Part shown: positions 44,167 through 52,992 of the stretch, in pieces
How the letters are laid out: every line of letters starts with the position of its first letter
Position numbering within the stretch: position 1 is the first letter of the stretch
DNA from: Deltaproteobacteria bacterium
Lineage (GTDB): Bacteria > Desulfobacterota > Desulfobacteria > Desulfobacterales > Desulfosarcinaceae
NCBI GenBank assembly: GCA_020444075.1
Contig: JAHLLR010000031.1
Span: 1-55,603 of the forward strand
DNA: 55,603 nucleotides
Direction of reading: 5' to 3'
Position numbers and translations under genes: made by a program
Notes under the pieces: generated by a model
Seen by the model: only the letters and a program-made list of their open reading frames with translations
What the model was told of the DNA's origin: nothing
The model's database searches: none

Positions 44167-46047
44167 ATGCACCTGAGTGCCGAAATATTAGTGCCTTCAC
44201 TTTCCTGGCTGCGTGAATACAAGCCGCGTTTTTTAAAACCGGATTTGCTGGCCGGGTTGACAGTGGCCGTGATGACCATCCCCCAAGCCATGGCCTATGC
44301 CCTGATTGCCGGACTGCCGGTGCAATATGGGCTCTATGCCTCCATCGTGCCGACCATCGTGGGCTGCCTGTGGGGCAGTTCGGCGCATCTGATTTCCGGC
44401 CCCACCACCACTGTTTCGCTGGTGGTGTTCAGCACTTTAAGCGCCTTGACCAAACCCGGCAGCATCGACTATATTCAATTGGCCCTGTTTCTGTCGTTGC
44501 TGGTCGGTATGGTCAAGATGATATTGGGTTTTGCCCGGCTGGGGGCGCTGCTGAACTTCGTTTCCCATGCCGTACTGACCGGCTACATGGCCGGCGCCGC
44601 CGTACTGATCGCCTTCAACCAACTGCCGGGCCTGCTGGGGTTTCATCAGCACCATCACGGCTTGATGTTCTATCAGCAGATCGGCAGCATCATCCACCAA
44701 TTGCCGCAGGTTAATGGCATCACCTTGCTGCTCGGCCTGTTGTCCATCGGCGTGATTGTCGGCCTGCAAAAACTGAAACCCGCCTTGCCGGGATCGCTGA
44801 TCGCCCTGGTGCTGGCCACCACCCTGGTCTCCCTGTTCAATCTGGACCAGCATGGCGTTGCCGTGGTGGGGGACTTTCCCCGCTCCCTGCCGCCGCTGCA
44901 CCTTCCCGCCATGCAGGACATCCTGCAAACCTCCCGACTGGCGCCAGGGGCCCTCGCCATCGCGATCCTCGGTCTGGTGGAGGCCGTATCGATCGCCAAG
45001 TCCATTGCCGCCCAGAGCCGGCAGCGCCTGAATATCAACCGGGAATTCATCGGTCAGGGTCTGGCCAATGCATCCGCCTGTTTTTTCAGCGGCTACCCCG
45101 GCAGCGGATCGTTTGTGCGATCGGCGCTCAATTACAGTGCCGGCGGTAAAACACCCTTGAGCGGGATCATTTCCGCGGTGGCGGTGGCGGCCATGGTTCT
45201 TCTGGCGGCGCCGCTGGCGGCCAGGCTTCCCATGTCCGCCCTTGCCGGGGTGTTGATGGTCGTTTCCTATGGGATGATCCGCAAACGGGATATCCTGCGA
45301 ACCGTCAAGACGACGCGCGGCGATGCCGCCGTCCTGGTGGTCACCTTTTTATCGACCTTGTTCCTGAACATTGAATTCGCCATTTATGTCGGCGTCCTCT
45401 TGTCGATCGGCCTGCACCTGGCGGCGGTTTCCCACCCGCGCATCCATTCCGTGATACCCGATCCCGATACCGGGAAAATGGTTGATTCAAACCATGACGA
45501 AATTTGCTGTCAGATGGAAATCGTCTTTATCGAGGGGTCGATCTTTTTTGGTTCGGCCGAATTTGTGCTCGACGATCTTCAGCGCCGGCTGCGCAACCAT
45601 CCGAAGATGGCCAATCTGCTGATTCGCATGCACAAGGTCAACACGATGGATGCGAGTGGCGTGAACATACTGGAGCTTCTGTTGGAAGAAATTCGAGAGC
45701 GCGGCGGGGGGCTGTTTTTTGCCGGTGTCAATTACCGCGTATTCGAAGTCATCCAGAATTCCGGCCTGCTGAAGGATGTTGATGCGACGCATATTCGGAC
45801 CACCACCGGGGCGGCCGTTCGCAAAGCCATGCGGGACTACTTCGATCCCCGCATCTGCGCTGCCTGCCCTGTGTTTATTTTCCGGGAATGCACCGAACTC
45901 AAGCGCGCCAACTGGGAAATTTTCGGGCAGGGTGTTCAGCCGCCCCGCTTGGCGACGGATAATGAGTCGCCTGGCGACAGTGATCGCTTCAAACCGGACG
46001 ATACCGCGGTTGCTGCTCGAAGTGAAAAAGGGAAACAAGGCAAATGA
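44167..46047 (+). CDS. SulP-family anion transporter with STAS domain
   Basis: 626 aa, about 12-14 membrane segments then a STAS domain (about 440-555, MHKVNTMDASGVNILELLLE). SulP members carry sulfate, bicarbonate or other anions. IPQAMAYALIAGLPVQYGLYAS near 38 is the family signature. An unusual C-terminal tail carries ICAACPVFIFREC, a Cys-rich segment after the STAS domain. The start is uncertain because no good ribosome site lies right before the ATG; GGAGGG is about 30 bases away. The stop overlaps the next ATG. Confidence 0.92.
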   Translation: MHLSAEILVPSLSWLREYKPRFLKPDLLAGLTVAVMTIPQAMAYALIAGLPVQYGLYASIVPTIVGCLWGSSAHLISGPTTTVSLVVFSTLSALTKPGSIDYIQLALFLSLLVGMVKMILGFARLGALLNFVSHAVLTGYMAGAAVLIAFNQLPGLLGFHQHHHGLMFYQQIGSIIHQLPQVNGITLLLGLLSIGVIVGLQKLKPALPGSLIALVLATTLVSLFNLDQHGVAVVGDFPRSLPPLHLPAMQDILQTSRLAPGALAIAILGLVEAVSIAKSIAAQSRQRLNINREFIGQGLANASACFFSGYPGSGSFVRSALNYSAGGKTPLSGIISAVAVAAMVLLAAPLAARLPMSALAGVLMVVSYGMIRKRDILRTVKTTRGDAAVLVVTFLSTLFLNIEFAIYVGVLLSIGLHLAAVSHPRIHSVIPDPDTGKMVDSNHDEICCQMEIVFIEGSIFFGSAEFVLDDLQRRLRNHPKMANLLIRMHKVNTMDASGVNILELLLEEIRERGGGLFFAGVNYRVFEVIQNSGLLKDVDATHIRTTTGAAVRKAMRDYFDPRICAACPVFIFRECTELKRANWEIFGQGVQPPRLATDNESPGDSDRFKPDDTAVAARSEKGKQGK

Positions 46048-46994
46048 TCAAGCTGATAGTTTATACCGATGGAAAACCGGACGCCGTCCGTGCCCTGCAC
46101 TTCGCCGCGGAGTTTAAAAAGCGTTTGAACGCGGAATTGAGCGTCATCACCGTGCGCAGCAGCACCCATGCCGCGGAAGAACCACCCCCGGTCGGCGCAA
46201 AACTGACGGCCGATCAACTTGCCGAACTGCGGCACGGCGGATTGCGGACGTTGCTCGACGCCGCATCCGTGCTGGTCGATGAGGGCGTTCTGGCACCCAT
46301 CGATTCGATTCAAATCCGTGATATCCCGCGGGGGCATGTATTCGTCTGCAATGGTGCGGCCGACGATCGTATCGTTTTTTATGAATGTTTCGGTCCCTTC
46401 GTCGAGGCAATCAACAAGGAAGTCGACGAGCACGGTTACGGCCTGCTGATCGCTGCGCTGCCCCGCCGCGGCCGATTGGTCCGCCTGATGATCGGCAGCA
46501 CGGCGCGCAAGCTGGCGCTGGATCTGCACACCTCGCTGCTGGTCGTGCGCGGCGGCGGTCCGGACCACCGTTTCCTGGTCTGCGCGGACGGTTCACCATC
46601 CTCGCAGCGACAGTTCCCAATGCTCCAGCAGCTGCTCCCGGCCATTCGGCAGCCGATCGATATTCTATGCCTGAGTTCGCCCGATATGCCCCCCCAGAAG
46701 ATCAAAGACGCCGAGGCCTGTATGCAGCGGGCTAGGGACTGGTTAACCGTCCGTCGAAAACTCGGCCTGGTCGCACTCCGCGAAAGCCATAACCGGAGCG
46801 AAACGATCCTTGAAATCGCCGGAGAAAATGCCGTCATCATGATGGGCAGCAGCTTGAGGCACGACGTCTACCGACGTATTCGAGGCAGCCTGCCGCTGCG
46901 CATTCTCGAAAGCACCCCTTCCAGCGTTTTGCTTGTCAAACGGGTTCCCGAGGGCGATCCTGACTTTATGACAGCTCCGTATTCATGCGGGTAG
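46044..46994 (+). CDS. Usp-like protein coupled to SulP
   Basis: 316 aa made of two Usp-like halves (about 1-175 and 177-310). The first has GSTARKLALDLHTSLLVVRG, the second GSSLRHDVYRRIRGSLP and STPSSVLLVKR. The ATG sits in the ATGA shared with the sulP stop codon. Usp proteins paired with SulP transporters may act as nucleotide-sensing regulators of transport; this is an inference from coupling. Confidence 0.85.
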   Translation: MIKLIVYTDGKPDAVRALHFAAEFKKRLNAELSVITVRSSTHAAEEPPPVGAKLTADQLAELRHGGLRTLLDAASVLVDEGVLAPIDSIQIRDIPRGHVFVCNGAADDRIVFYECFGPFVEAINKEVDEHGYGLLIAALPRRGRLVRLMIGSTARKLALDLHTSLLVVRGGGPDHRFLVCADGSPSSQRQFPMLQQLLPAIRQPIDILCLSSPDMPPQKIKDAEACMQRARDWLTVRRKLGLVALRESHNRSETILEIAGENAVIMMGSSLRHDVYRRIRGSLPLRILESTPSSVLLVKRVPEGDPDFMTAPYSCG

Positions 46995-47200
46995 GATCCC
47001 TATGGTAAGTCGCAGCGGCGCGGGCCGACCGGGCGACGGAGTCAACTCGCGCATTCGCGCCGCGAACCTCCACCATCACAGGAAACACGCTGGAGAAAAT
47101 AGGGGTTTTTATGTTATCCTTATATCCGATTTTTTGCCTTCCCTCTCATTCGAATTGAAAAGGAAGGCTTTCGATTCCATAGGTTAAGGAGACAAAAAGG

Positions 47201-47518
47201 ATGAGACTGAAAAGAATATTCTTTCTGCTTATGATGCTTGCATCATTTACATTAATTGCTTGTGCGCAAGGTCCTTATGGAAGCCAAATGGGCAACTGGG
47301 GTCATATGATGGGCTATGGATATGGTGGAGGATTTATGTGGATAATAGTTTTAGCTTTAGTTGGTGTTATTATTTATTTTCTGCTTCAGGCTTCAAAATC
47401 AAAAAGCCCCGATGGTTCTGTCATGGAAACACCTTTAGAAATTCTAAAGAAGCGTTATGCCAAAGGTGAAATCGACAAAGAGGAATTTGATCGAAAGAAA
47501 GAGGACCTGAAATCATAG
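47201..47518 (+). CDS. Small lipoprotein with SHOCT domain
   Basis: 105 aa: lipobox LIAC (Cys21), Gly/Tyr/Met-rich MGNWGHMMGYGYGGG, one membrane helix (MWIIVLALVGVIIYFLL), then a C-terminal SHOCT domain (LEILKKRYAKGEIDKEEFDRKK). AAGGAGAC precedes the ATG. It is visibly more AT-rich than the genes around it, so it may be a later acquisition. Its function is unknown; such proteins are common near metal-stress and stress genes. Confidence 0.85.
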   Translation: MRLKRIFFLLMMLASFTLIACAQGPYGSQMGNWGHMMGYGYGGGFMWIIVLALVGVIIYFLLQASKSKSPDGSVMETPLEILKKRYAKGEIDKEEFDRKKEDLKS

Positions 47519-47708
47519 CCCGGCAAAAGATATTTGTAGATCACATGCTTTTCCATGATTCACAATCGTGTCATATCTCCAGCTTTCATCATGCTTCAAT
47601 TTCGTGTGAAACACTATTGACCCTGATTCGAAGAATTTGAAAAAGTAGGAAAGAATCAAAATACAATAAATTCTAATGGGCGTGAAACAGCGGATGGTCA
47701 ACGCTTCA

Positions 47709-48611
47709 TTAAAGCGGCTGGAACCAGTTTGTAAATCGATCATCTTTGCAGGTTGTCACATCGCTCATCAATTCTGCCAATCGTATTGAAATGGGGCCTG
47801 GAGCATCGAATTGAACGTTGTCAAGACGGTTGACGGGGAGGACCTTGAATGGTGTTGCAGAGAAGAAAATCTCATCGGCGGAGGAAAGCTCGTCGGGTAA
47901 GATGGGCGTTTCCAAAACCTTCATATCCGAAACCCTGGCCAATTCTATAATGCTCATTCGGGTAATGGAGGAAAGCACCCGGCCCAATGGCGGGGTCTTC
48001 AATACACCCTCTTTAACAATGAAAACACTCTCCATGGCGCCTTCGCCCACAAAGCCATGGGTGTCCAAAAGGATGCCGATGTCATACCCTCGCTGCCTGG
48101 CGTCTTGACGGGCCAGAAAACCGTTCAGGTAATTGGCGCAGGCCTTGGCCATGGGAGGCACACTCCGGGGATGAAGCTTGCACCATTTGGAGATGCAGGC
48201 GCTGACGGTCTTGTTTGAATCCAGCCCCAGATCGGACCCGGCCTCCAAGGCAAAAATGGCCAGATCCAAGTTGCCCTCGGGAACCAAATTGCCCAGTGAA
48301 ATTTCGGAATAGTAGGCCATCACCTTGATATAGCCATTGGCCATTGTATTGGCTGTTACGGTTTGTTTGACTGCCTCGGCGATCTCTGACGGGCTATGGG
48401 CCAGATGCATACCCAACAAATCACACGTGCGCACCAATCGCTTCAGGTGTTCGTCCATCCTAAAAGCTTGAGGGCCATTCGGTGATAAGTGAACACCGAA
48501 CACTTCGAATACGGCGGAACCACGCGAAAACCCGTGGGAAAGCATATGGACCTTGGCTTCCACGAACGGAATCAGTTCTCCATTTGACCACACTTGGGAG
48601 CTTCGCGACAT
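47709..48611 (-). CDS. Class IV aminotransferase (IlvE/DAAT-like)
   Basis: 300-aa pyridoxal-phosphate enzyme of fold type IV, which includes branched-chain aminotransferase, D-amino acid aminotransferase and aminodeoxychorismate lyase. HGFSRGSAVFEVFGVH near 26, the probable PLP Lys in PPMAKACANYLNGFLARQDA near 155, GFVGEGAMESVFIVKEG near 185 and GRVLSSITRMSIIELA near 210 support this. Substrate cannot be told from sequence. It is the last gene of the tct operon, 40 bases after the glutaredoxin-fusion gene. Confidence 0.9.
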   Translation of the reverse strand: MSRSSQVWSNGELIPFVEAKVHMLSHGFSRGSAVFEVFGVHLSPNGPQAFRMDEHLKRLVRTCDLLGMHLAHSPSEIAEAVKQTVTANTMANGYIKVMAYYSEISLGNLVPEGNLDLAIFALEAGSDLGLDSNKTVSACISKWCKLHPRSVPPMAKACANYLNGFLARQDARQRGYDIGILLDTHGFVGEGAMESVFIVKEGVLKTPPLGRVLSSITRMSIIELARVSDMKVLETPILPDELSSADEIFFSATPFKVLPVNRLDNVQFDAPGPISIRLAELMSDVTTCKDDRFTNWFQPL

Positions 48612-48651
48612 TGAGGACTCCTTTCGAAATTAGATGTTGCCAGGGCCGGTC

Positions 48652-49476
48652 TCACGCCGTGTCGGATGCAAGAATTTCCGCGCTGAGCATGTATCGGCGC
48701 ACTGCGGTGCGATACTTGAATCCGGCTGTCGCGGGTAAAGGCGCCAGGCTCGAATCGGGTGACGGCTGTAGGATGCAAATCCCGAAGGGTATCCGGTTGT
48801 TTTGGGTTGCCGCTGCAACCATGGCCGCTGCAGCGGCAGCCTCTTCCGGAGACAGGTAGCGGTCTCCCCCGGGTAGGGGTGCGACTATGAGTACAATGCT
48901 CAGTTCCCCAGCCCGCTGGGCGATGAACAGGCTGGCGCTGATCTCCTCTTCCGTACAAGGTCGTTCCGGCAAGCGTGCATAGGCCTCGGCTGGCCCCAAC
49001 AGGTTAAACTGAAGATGATCCGCCAGACCCTCCACCAAGACCTGCTTGAGCAGATCGCTGTTGCGGCCGTCGGTCTCCATTCGGATCTTGATGCCATGCT
49101 CCCTCAAATGACGAAGCACCGGCAACAGTTCTCGGCCCGCATCCTGGGGGCCGCCGGAAAGATTGAATCCGCCGGCCCACCCATGACCGACAAGGCCGGG
49201 ACGCACGAACGGCTCTATGCGGACTCCGACATGCAGCCAGGAAAGGATCACGCCAAGACCTTGCCTGACCCTCTCGCCCTGGTGGTAGATGGGGAATTGG
49301 ATTCCCTCGGGCCCCCGCAGAATCCGCGCCTGATTGTCACGATAGAAACGGACGAAGGCGTTTTTTCCCTCACCCTTAGCGTCCACATCGGTGTAGGTCA
49401 GCCCGCGCGCGTCCATGAACGCTTTGACGACCCGGCAGCGTTCGCATCCCGTGACTGTGTACAATATGGCGGTCAT
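48652..49476 (-). CDS. Glutaredoxin / radical-SAM-like fusion protein
   Basis: 274 aa. Residues 1-80 are glutaredoxin-like with a C-x-x-C site (VTGCERCRVVKAFMDARGL). From about 90 the sequence resembles the barrel of NrdG/Pfl-activase-type radical SAM proteins (FNLSGGPQDAGRELLPVLRH, LREHGIKIRMETDGRNSD, DHLQFNLLGPAEAY). The CxxxCxxC cluster motif of radical SAM enzymes is absent, so that activity is unlikely unless the cluster is bound otherwise. ATGA overlap with the arylsulfotransferase gene indicates coupled translation. The role is unknown. Confidence 0.7.
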   Translation of the reverse strand: MTAILYTVTGCERCRVVKAFMDARGLTYTDVDAKGEGKNAFVRFYRDNQARILRGPEGIQFPIYHQGERVRQGLGVILSWLHVGVRIEPFVRPGLVGHGWAGGFNLSGGPQDAGRELLPVLRHLREHGIKIRMETDGRNSDLLKQVLVEGLADHLQFNLLGPAEAYARLPERPCTEEEISASLFIAQRAGELSIVLIVAPLPGGDRYLSPEEAAAAAAMVAAATQNNRIPFGICILQPSPDSSLAPLPATAGFKYRTAVRRYMLSAEILASDTA

Positions 49477-50930
49477 TTCACGCTGCTCTCCTCAATTCTG
49501 TCCGGATCGGCGACCACGCACAAGGCGGACGAACTCTGATAGGGCATCATTCCTTCCATGGGAGTCTCGGATCGGGCTCCGGCAGGCGCTGCGCCGGGCA
49601 GGCGAAACACGGTGACATCCACGGCCGGGATCGGTATCTCCTCGGGTGGTGCGGCCTGAGGAATCCAGTCGTATGGCACCCGGTAGGCCCTGTAGATCAT
49701 GTTCATGCGGAACGACTTTCCCCAGTAGGGACTGATATATTCCCAGACCCGCTCGTGATCGGCGGTCACCTCGATGATCCGGCCGCCTCCACCTTCGGTG
49801 ATCAGCGTGTTGCCGTTGGGCATCCGCTGGGCCGAGCTGATGAACGGGCTGTAAAACCGGTTGGAATCCGTGGGGTGTACCAATCCGGCCTCCTGGGGCG
49901 TGTATTGCCACACGATCTTTAAGGTGATCGGATCGAACTCCAGGACCCGGGAATAATCCCGCAGCGCATTCTTCGTACCGGTGGGGCTACCGGGGTTGGG
50001 CACGCCATAACCGGCCCAGCCGCCGTTGTCAAACACCAGGATATTGCCCTCGCCGGGCAGTCCGCGCGGGATCATATGGGCGTGGTGTTGCCCGATGATC
50101 CAGCCCAGGGCCCTGAGTTCGGGGGTCCGGTCGTAATGGGGACCGACCTTCCAGACCACTTTGCCGGTTGCTTTGCTGACGATCCAGATGATGTTGGTTT
50201 CCCTGCCGTCCAGAATGATATTATCAGGATGGAACCGGATATCTCCGGCATCGTACCACCGGTTGGGCCCGAGCACGGACATGGAATTGATGTGCATCCA
50301 GTCCCCCATCCCGCCGCCGCAGGGCCGCATGTTGGGATCCCGGAAAAGAATGTTTCGGGCCGCCTCGTCAAATTCAAATGCCTCGAAATGGTCGCTGCAC
50401 ACCCATTCCCAGATCACGTCGCCCGCCCAGTCTACTTCGTAGACCACATCATCCAGGAGCAGTTTGTCGGTGACGGCTGGATTCCGCAGATTCTTGTGCC
50501 CGAGTAGCATCGTGTTGCCCCCTTCCACCATAGGATCCAGGCCGGGGACATAATAGCCCACGGGATTGCCTTCGCGCTGGTAATCATGATGCACCCGCGC
50601 CATCCACTGGGGGTCCTCGCCAGGATCCTCGATGAACTCGTAGGCATTGAATTTCCAGACGACGCGCCCCTCCCAGTCCACCTGGATCAGATCGCGGTAA
50701 TCCTGCATGCCGTAACGGGTGTTGCGCTCGCCGGAGTGCCCGAGAACCTGACCGCCGGGAAGCAGTTTATTGGGAAAGCCGTGAAGTCCCCGCCACAATT
50801 TCACCTCCCCGCCGTTCATGTCAACCACCAGGCAGCCCAGCTCTTTGGCCTGGAACACGGTATAGCCGTTAAAGGCTTTGTCCGGGTCGTACAAGGTGGC
50901 GCCTGTCGGATAAACACTGGGATAGGTCAT
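49473..50930 (-). CDS. Arylsulfotransferase (ASST) family propeller protein
   Basis: 485-aa beta-propeller of the ASST family, which in known members moves sulfuryl groups between phenols through a histidine. MHINSM (near His213), QHHAHMIPRG (His282-285) and repeated W-E-Y/W-K-V blades are visible, plus NGNTLITEGGGGRIIEV near the end. There is no signal peptide, whereas studied E. coli-type ASST is periplasmic, so this one should act in the cytosol. It lies between tctA and the glutaredoxin fusion in one operon. Confidence 0.85.
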   Translation of the reverse strand: MTYPSVYPTGATLYDPDKAFNGYTVFQAKELGCLVVDMNGGEVKLWRGLHGFPNKLLPGGQVLGHSGERNTRYGMQDYRDLIQVDWEGRVVWKFNAYEFIEDPGEDPQWMARVHHDYQREGNPVGYYVPGLDPMVEGGNTMLLGHKNLRNPAVTDKLLLDDVVYEVDWAGDVIWEWVCSDHFEAFEFDEAARNILFRDPNMRPCGGGMGDWMHINSMSVLGPNRWYDAGDIRFHPDNIILDGRETNIIWIVSKATGKVVWKVGPHYDRTPELRALGWIIGQHHAHMIPRGLPGEGNILVFDNGGWAGYGVPNPGSPTGTKNALRDYSRVLEFDPITLKIVWQYTPQEAGLVHPTDSNRFYSPFISSAQRMPNGNTLITEGGGGRIIEVTADHERVWEYISPYWGKSFRMNMIYRAYRVPYDWIPQAAPPEEIPIPAVDVTVFRLPGAAPAGARSETPMEGMMPYQSSSALCVVADPDRIEESSVK

Positions 50931-50945
50931 AAGAACCTCCTTAAT

Positions 50946-52451
50946 TCATGGGGGTGATGATTCTGCAAGGCGGCGGGCTTTGCGATAATCCATGATCAAT
51001 GGCACCACAATGACAAGCAACGTCCCTATCAAAATAAAGAGGGTGATGGGCCGCTCGAAGAGAATGCCCAGCCCGCCGTCGCCCAGGCTGAGGGTCTGGC
51101 GTAGGCGGTTCTCCATGATATCCCCCAGCACGACACCCATGACCAGATTGACGATGGGCCACTCCATGCGCAGGAGAATATAGCCCAGAACGCCCATGAC
51201 CACCGCGACACAGGCATCGAACATCCGGGTATTCACCGCGTAAATACCCACGATGGAGACCGCCATGATGCTAACGGCCAACAGTTTTCCCGGCACTTTG
51301 ACGATCAGGGAAAATGGACGCAGCCACAGGGCAAGCATCCCGAAACAGACGATGTTGATCAGCAGCATGGACCAGTACAGGGTATTGATCAGGACCGGCT
51401 CTTTGACCAACAGGAGGGGGCCGGGGTAGATCCCGTTGATGGTGAACACCCCCAGCAGCACGGCACTGATGGCATCTCCGGGAATGCCCAGGGTCAGCAG
51501 GGGGATCATGGCTCCCGCGGGAACCGCATTGTTGCCGGCCTCGGAGGCGATGCAGCCTTCCGGCGTGCCCTTTCCAAACAGATGTTTTTCAGGGGAAAAC
51601 CGTTTGGCGGCATCATAGGACATGAACGACGCCAGGATGGAGCCGGTTCCCGGCAGCAGACCGATCAGCGTGCCGATCAGGCCTGATCGTATCAGGGTTT
51701 TCCAGTAACGGAAAAGCGGTATCAGCTTGGAAAAATCGAGGGTGCTTCGACTCAGGTGCATCTCCTGGGTCTGCAATATCTTCCGCTCCACCAGCAGCAG
51801 GGTCTGCCCCACGCCGAAAAGCCCCAGGCAGATGGGCACGATATCCAACCCGTTCTGAATCACCAGGGTGCCGAAGGTAAAACGCTGGCTGAGTGTGGCG
51901 CCGTCAATACCCACGGTGGAAAACCAGAATCCCAGCCCGAGCAGCAGCAGGCCTTCGAAAAGCCGGTTCCGAAAGGCCATGATCACAAGGACCACACCGA
52001 AGGTTCCGGCGGCCAGGTATTCCGGTGGTCCGAAACTGGCCGCCACATGGGCCAAAATCGGCGCCAGGAATACGAGGACCGCCACGCTGATAACTCCTCC
52101 TCCCAGGGACCCCAGCAAGGTCGCGGAGAGGGCGGTTTGGGCCTGGCCTTGTTGCGTGAGCGGATATCCGTCGAAACTGGTGATCAGGGACGAGGGCACG
52201 CCGGGCATTCGCATGAGAACGGCCGGTATGCCGCCGCCGAAATAACCGCCGCAAAAAACACCCAGTAAAAGACTCAGGGCGATCTCCGGTGCAAAGCTGA
52301 AGGAAAACGGCAACAGCACCACCATGCCCACCATGGGTCCCAGGCCGGGTAAAATGCCGACCACGATCCCGACCAGGGACCCGGCGAACAGCGCCGCCAG
52401 ATTTCCCAAGGTGAATGCCGCGGTGAATCCGGCAAACAGATGTTCGAACAT
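50946..52451 (-). CDS. tctA: Tripartite tricarboxylate transporter large membrane subunit TctA
   Basis: 501 aa, about 12 membrane segments, the transport subunit of a TTT system that takes up organic acids with Na+ or H+. Two conserved pieces: GILPGLGPMVGMVVLLPF near 35 and GLLPGTGSILASFMSYDAAK near 260, followed by GNNAVPAGAMIPLLTLGIPGD. It starts 3 bases downstream of tctB. The substrate is not predictable beyond a probable carboxylate or sulfonated aromatic acid. Confidence 0.95.
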   Translation of the reverse strand: MFEHLFAGFTAAFTLGNLAALFAGSLVGIVVGILPGLGPMVGMVVLLPFSFSFAPEIALSLLLGVFCGGYFGGGIPAVLMRMPGVPSSLITSFDGYPLTQQGQAQTALSATLLGSLGGGVISVAVLVFLAPILAHVAASFGPPEYLAAGTFGVVLVIMAFRNRLFEGLLLLGLGFWFSTVGIDGATLSQRFTFGTLVIQNGLDIVPICLGLFGVGQTLLLVERKILQTQEMHLSRSTLDFSKLIPLFRYWKTLIRSGLIGTLIGLLPGTGSILASFMSYDAAKRFSPEKHLFGKGTPEGCIASEAGNNAVPAGAMIPLLTLGIPGDAISAVLLGVFTINGIYPGPLLLVKEPVLINTLYWSMLLINIVCFGMLALWLRPFSLIVKVPGKLLAVSIMAVSIVGIYAVNTRMFDACVAVVMGVLGYILLRMEWPIVNLVMGVVLGDIMENRLRQTLSLGDGGLGILFERPITLFILIGTLLVIVVPLIMDYRKARRLAESSPP

Positions 52452-52454
52452 GGA

Positions 52455-52961
52455 CTATCCTGAGAAAGGTACAAATAAAAGCGGCATGGGAAACCAAACA
52501 TCCAGAAGCCACTTGAAAAAAATCCACAGAACCAGGGTAACGCATACAGGAATCATCACCAGCCGGACCTTGGAACGTTCTTCCACCACCCACAAGGCGG
52601 CCAGCAGAAAGCCGGGTGTGGCGATCTCCAGCCCCACCCCGACGAGACCGGCCAGAAAGAACGTGAGAAGCCCCAGTACCTTCAGCGTCCGCCAGGGCAC
52701 GCCCTGACCGTCGAGATGCCACCTGGCGCCGGGGGGTGGCATCAGCAGTCGGCGCCAGAACGGCAGGGAGGCCAGGATCATCATGCTCAGGACCGAAAGC
52801 GGAAATATCAGCGGCCCTTTATAGAAAGGATCCGGTCCGGTGGTGTCAACCTGCCAGGGGGAACTGATCAGCATCACCAACGCAAAGAGCCCCAGGGCCG
52901 CTCCGAGAAGATCGTGGGTTCGGCTGCTTAGTCGCTTTATATCCGGCATGGTTGTGCGCAC
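52455..52961 (-). CDS. tctB: Tripartite tricarboxylate transporter small membrane subunit TctB
   Basis: 168 aa with four predicted helices, the usual size of TctB. An N-terminal helix (DLLGAALGLFALVMLISSPW) and a central pair around LLTFFLAGLVGVGLEIATPGF are seen. It lies 31 bases after tctC and 3 bases before tctA, the classic tctCBA order. Confidence 0.92.
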   Translation of the reverse strand: MRTTMPDIKRLSSRTHDLLGAALGLFALVMLISSPWQVDTTGPDPFYKGPLIFPLSVLSMMILASLPFWRRLLMPPPGARWHLDGQGVPWRTLKVLGLLTFFLAGLVGVGLEIATPGFLLAALWVVEERSKVRLVMIPVCVTLVLWIFFKWLLDVWFPMPLLFVPFSG

Positions 52962-52992
52962 CTCACGCCTGCAGTGGGAAATGATTGTGGTA

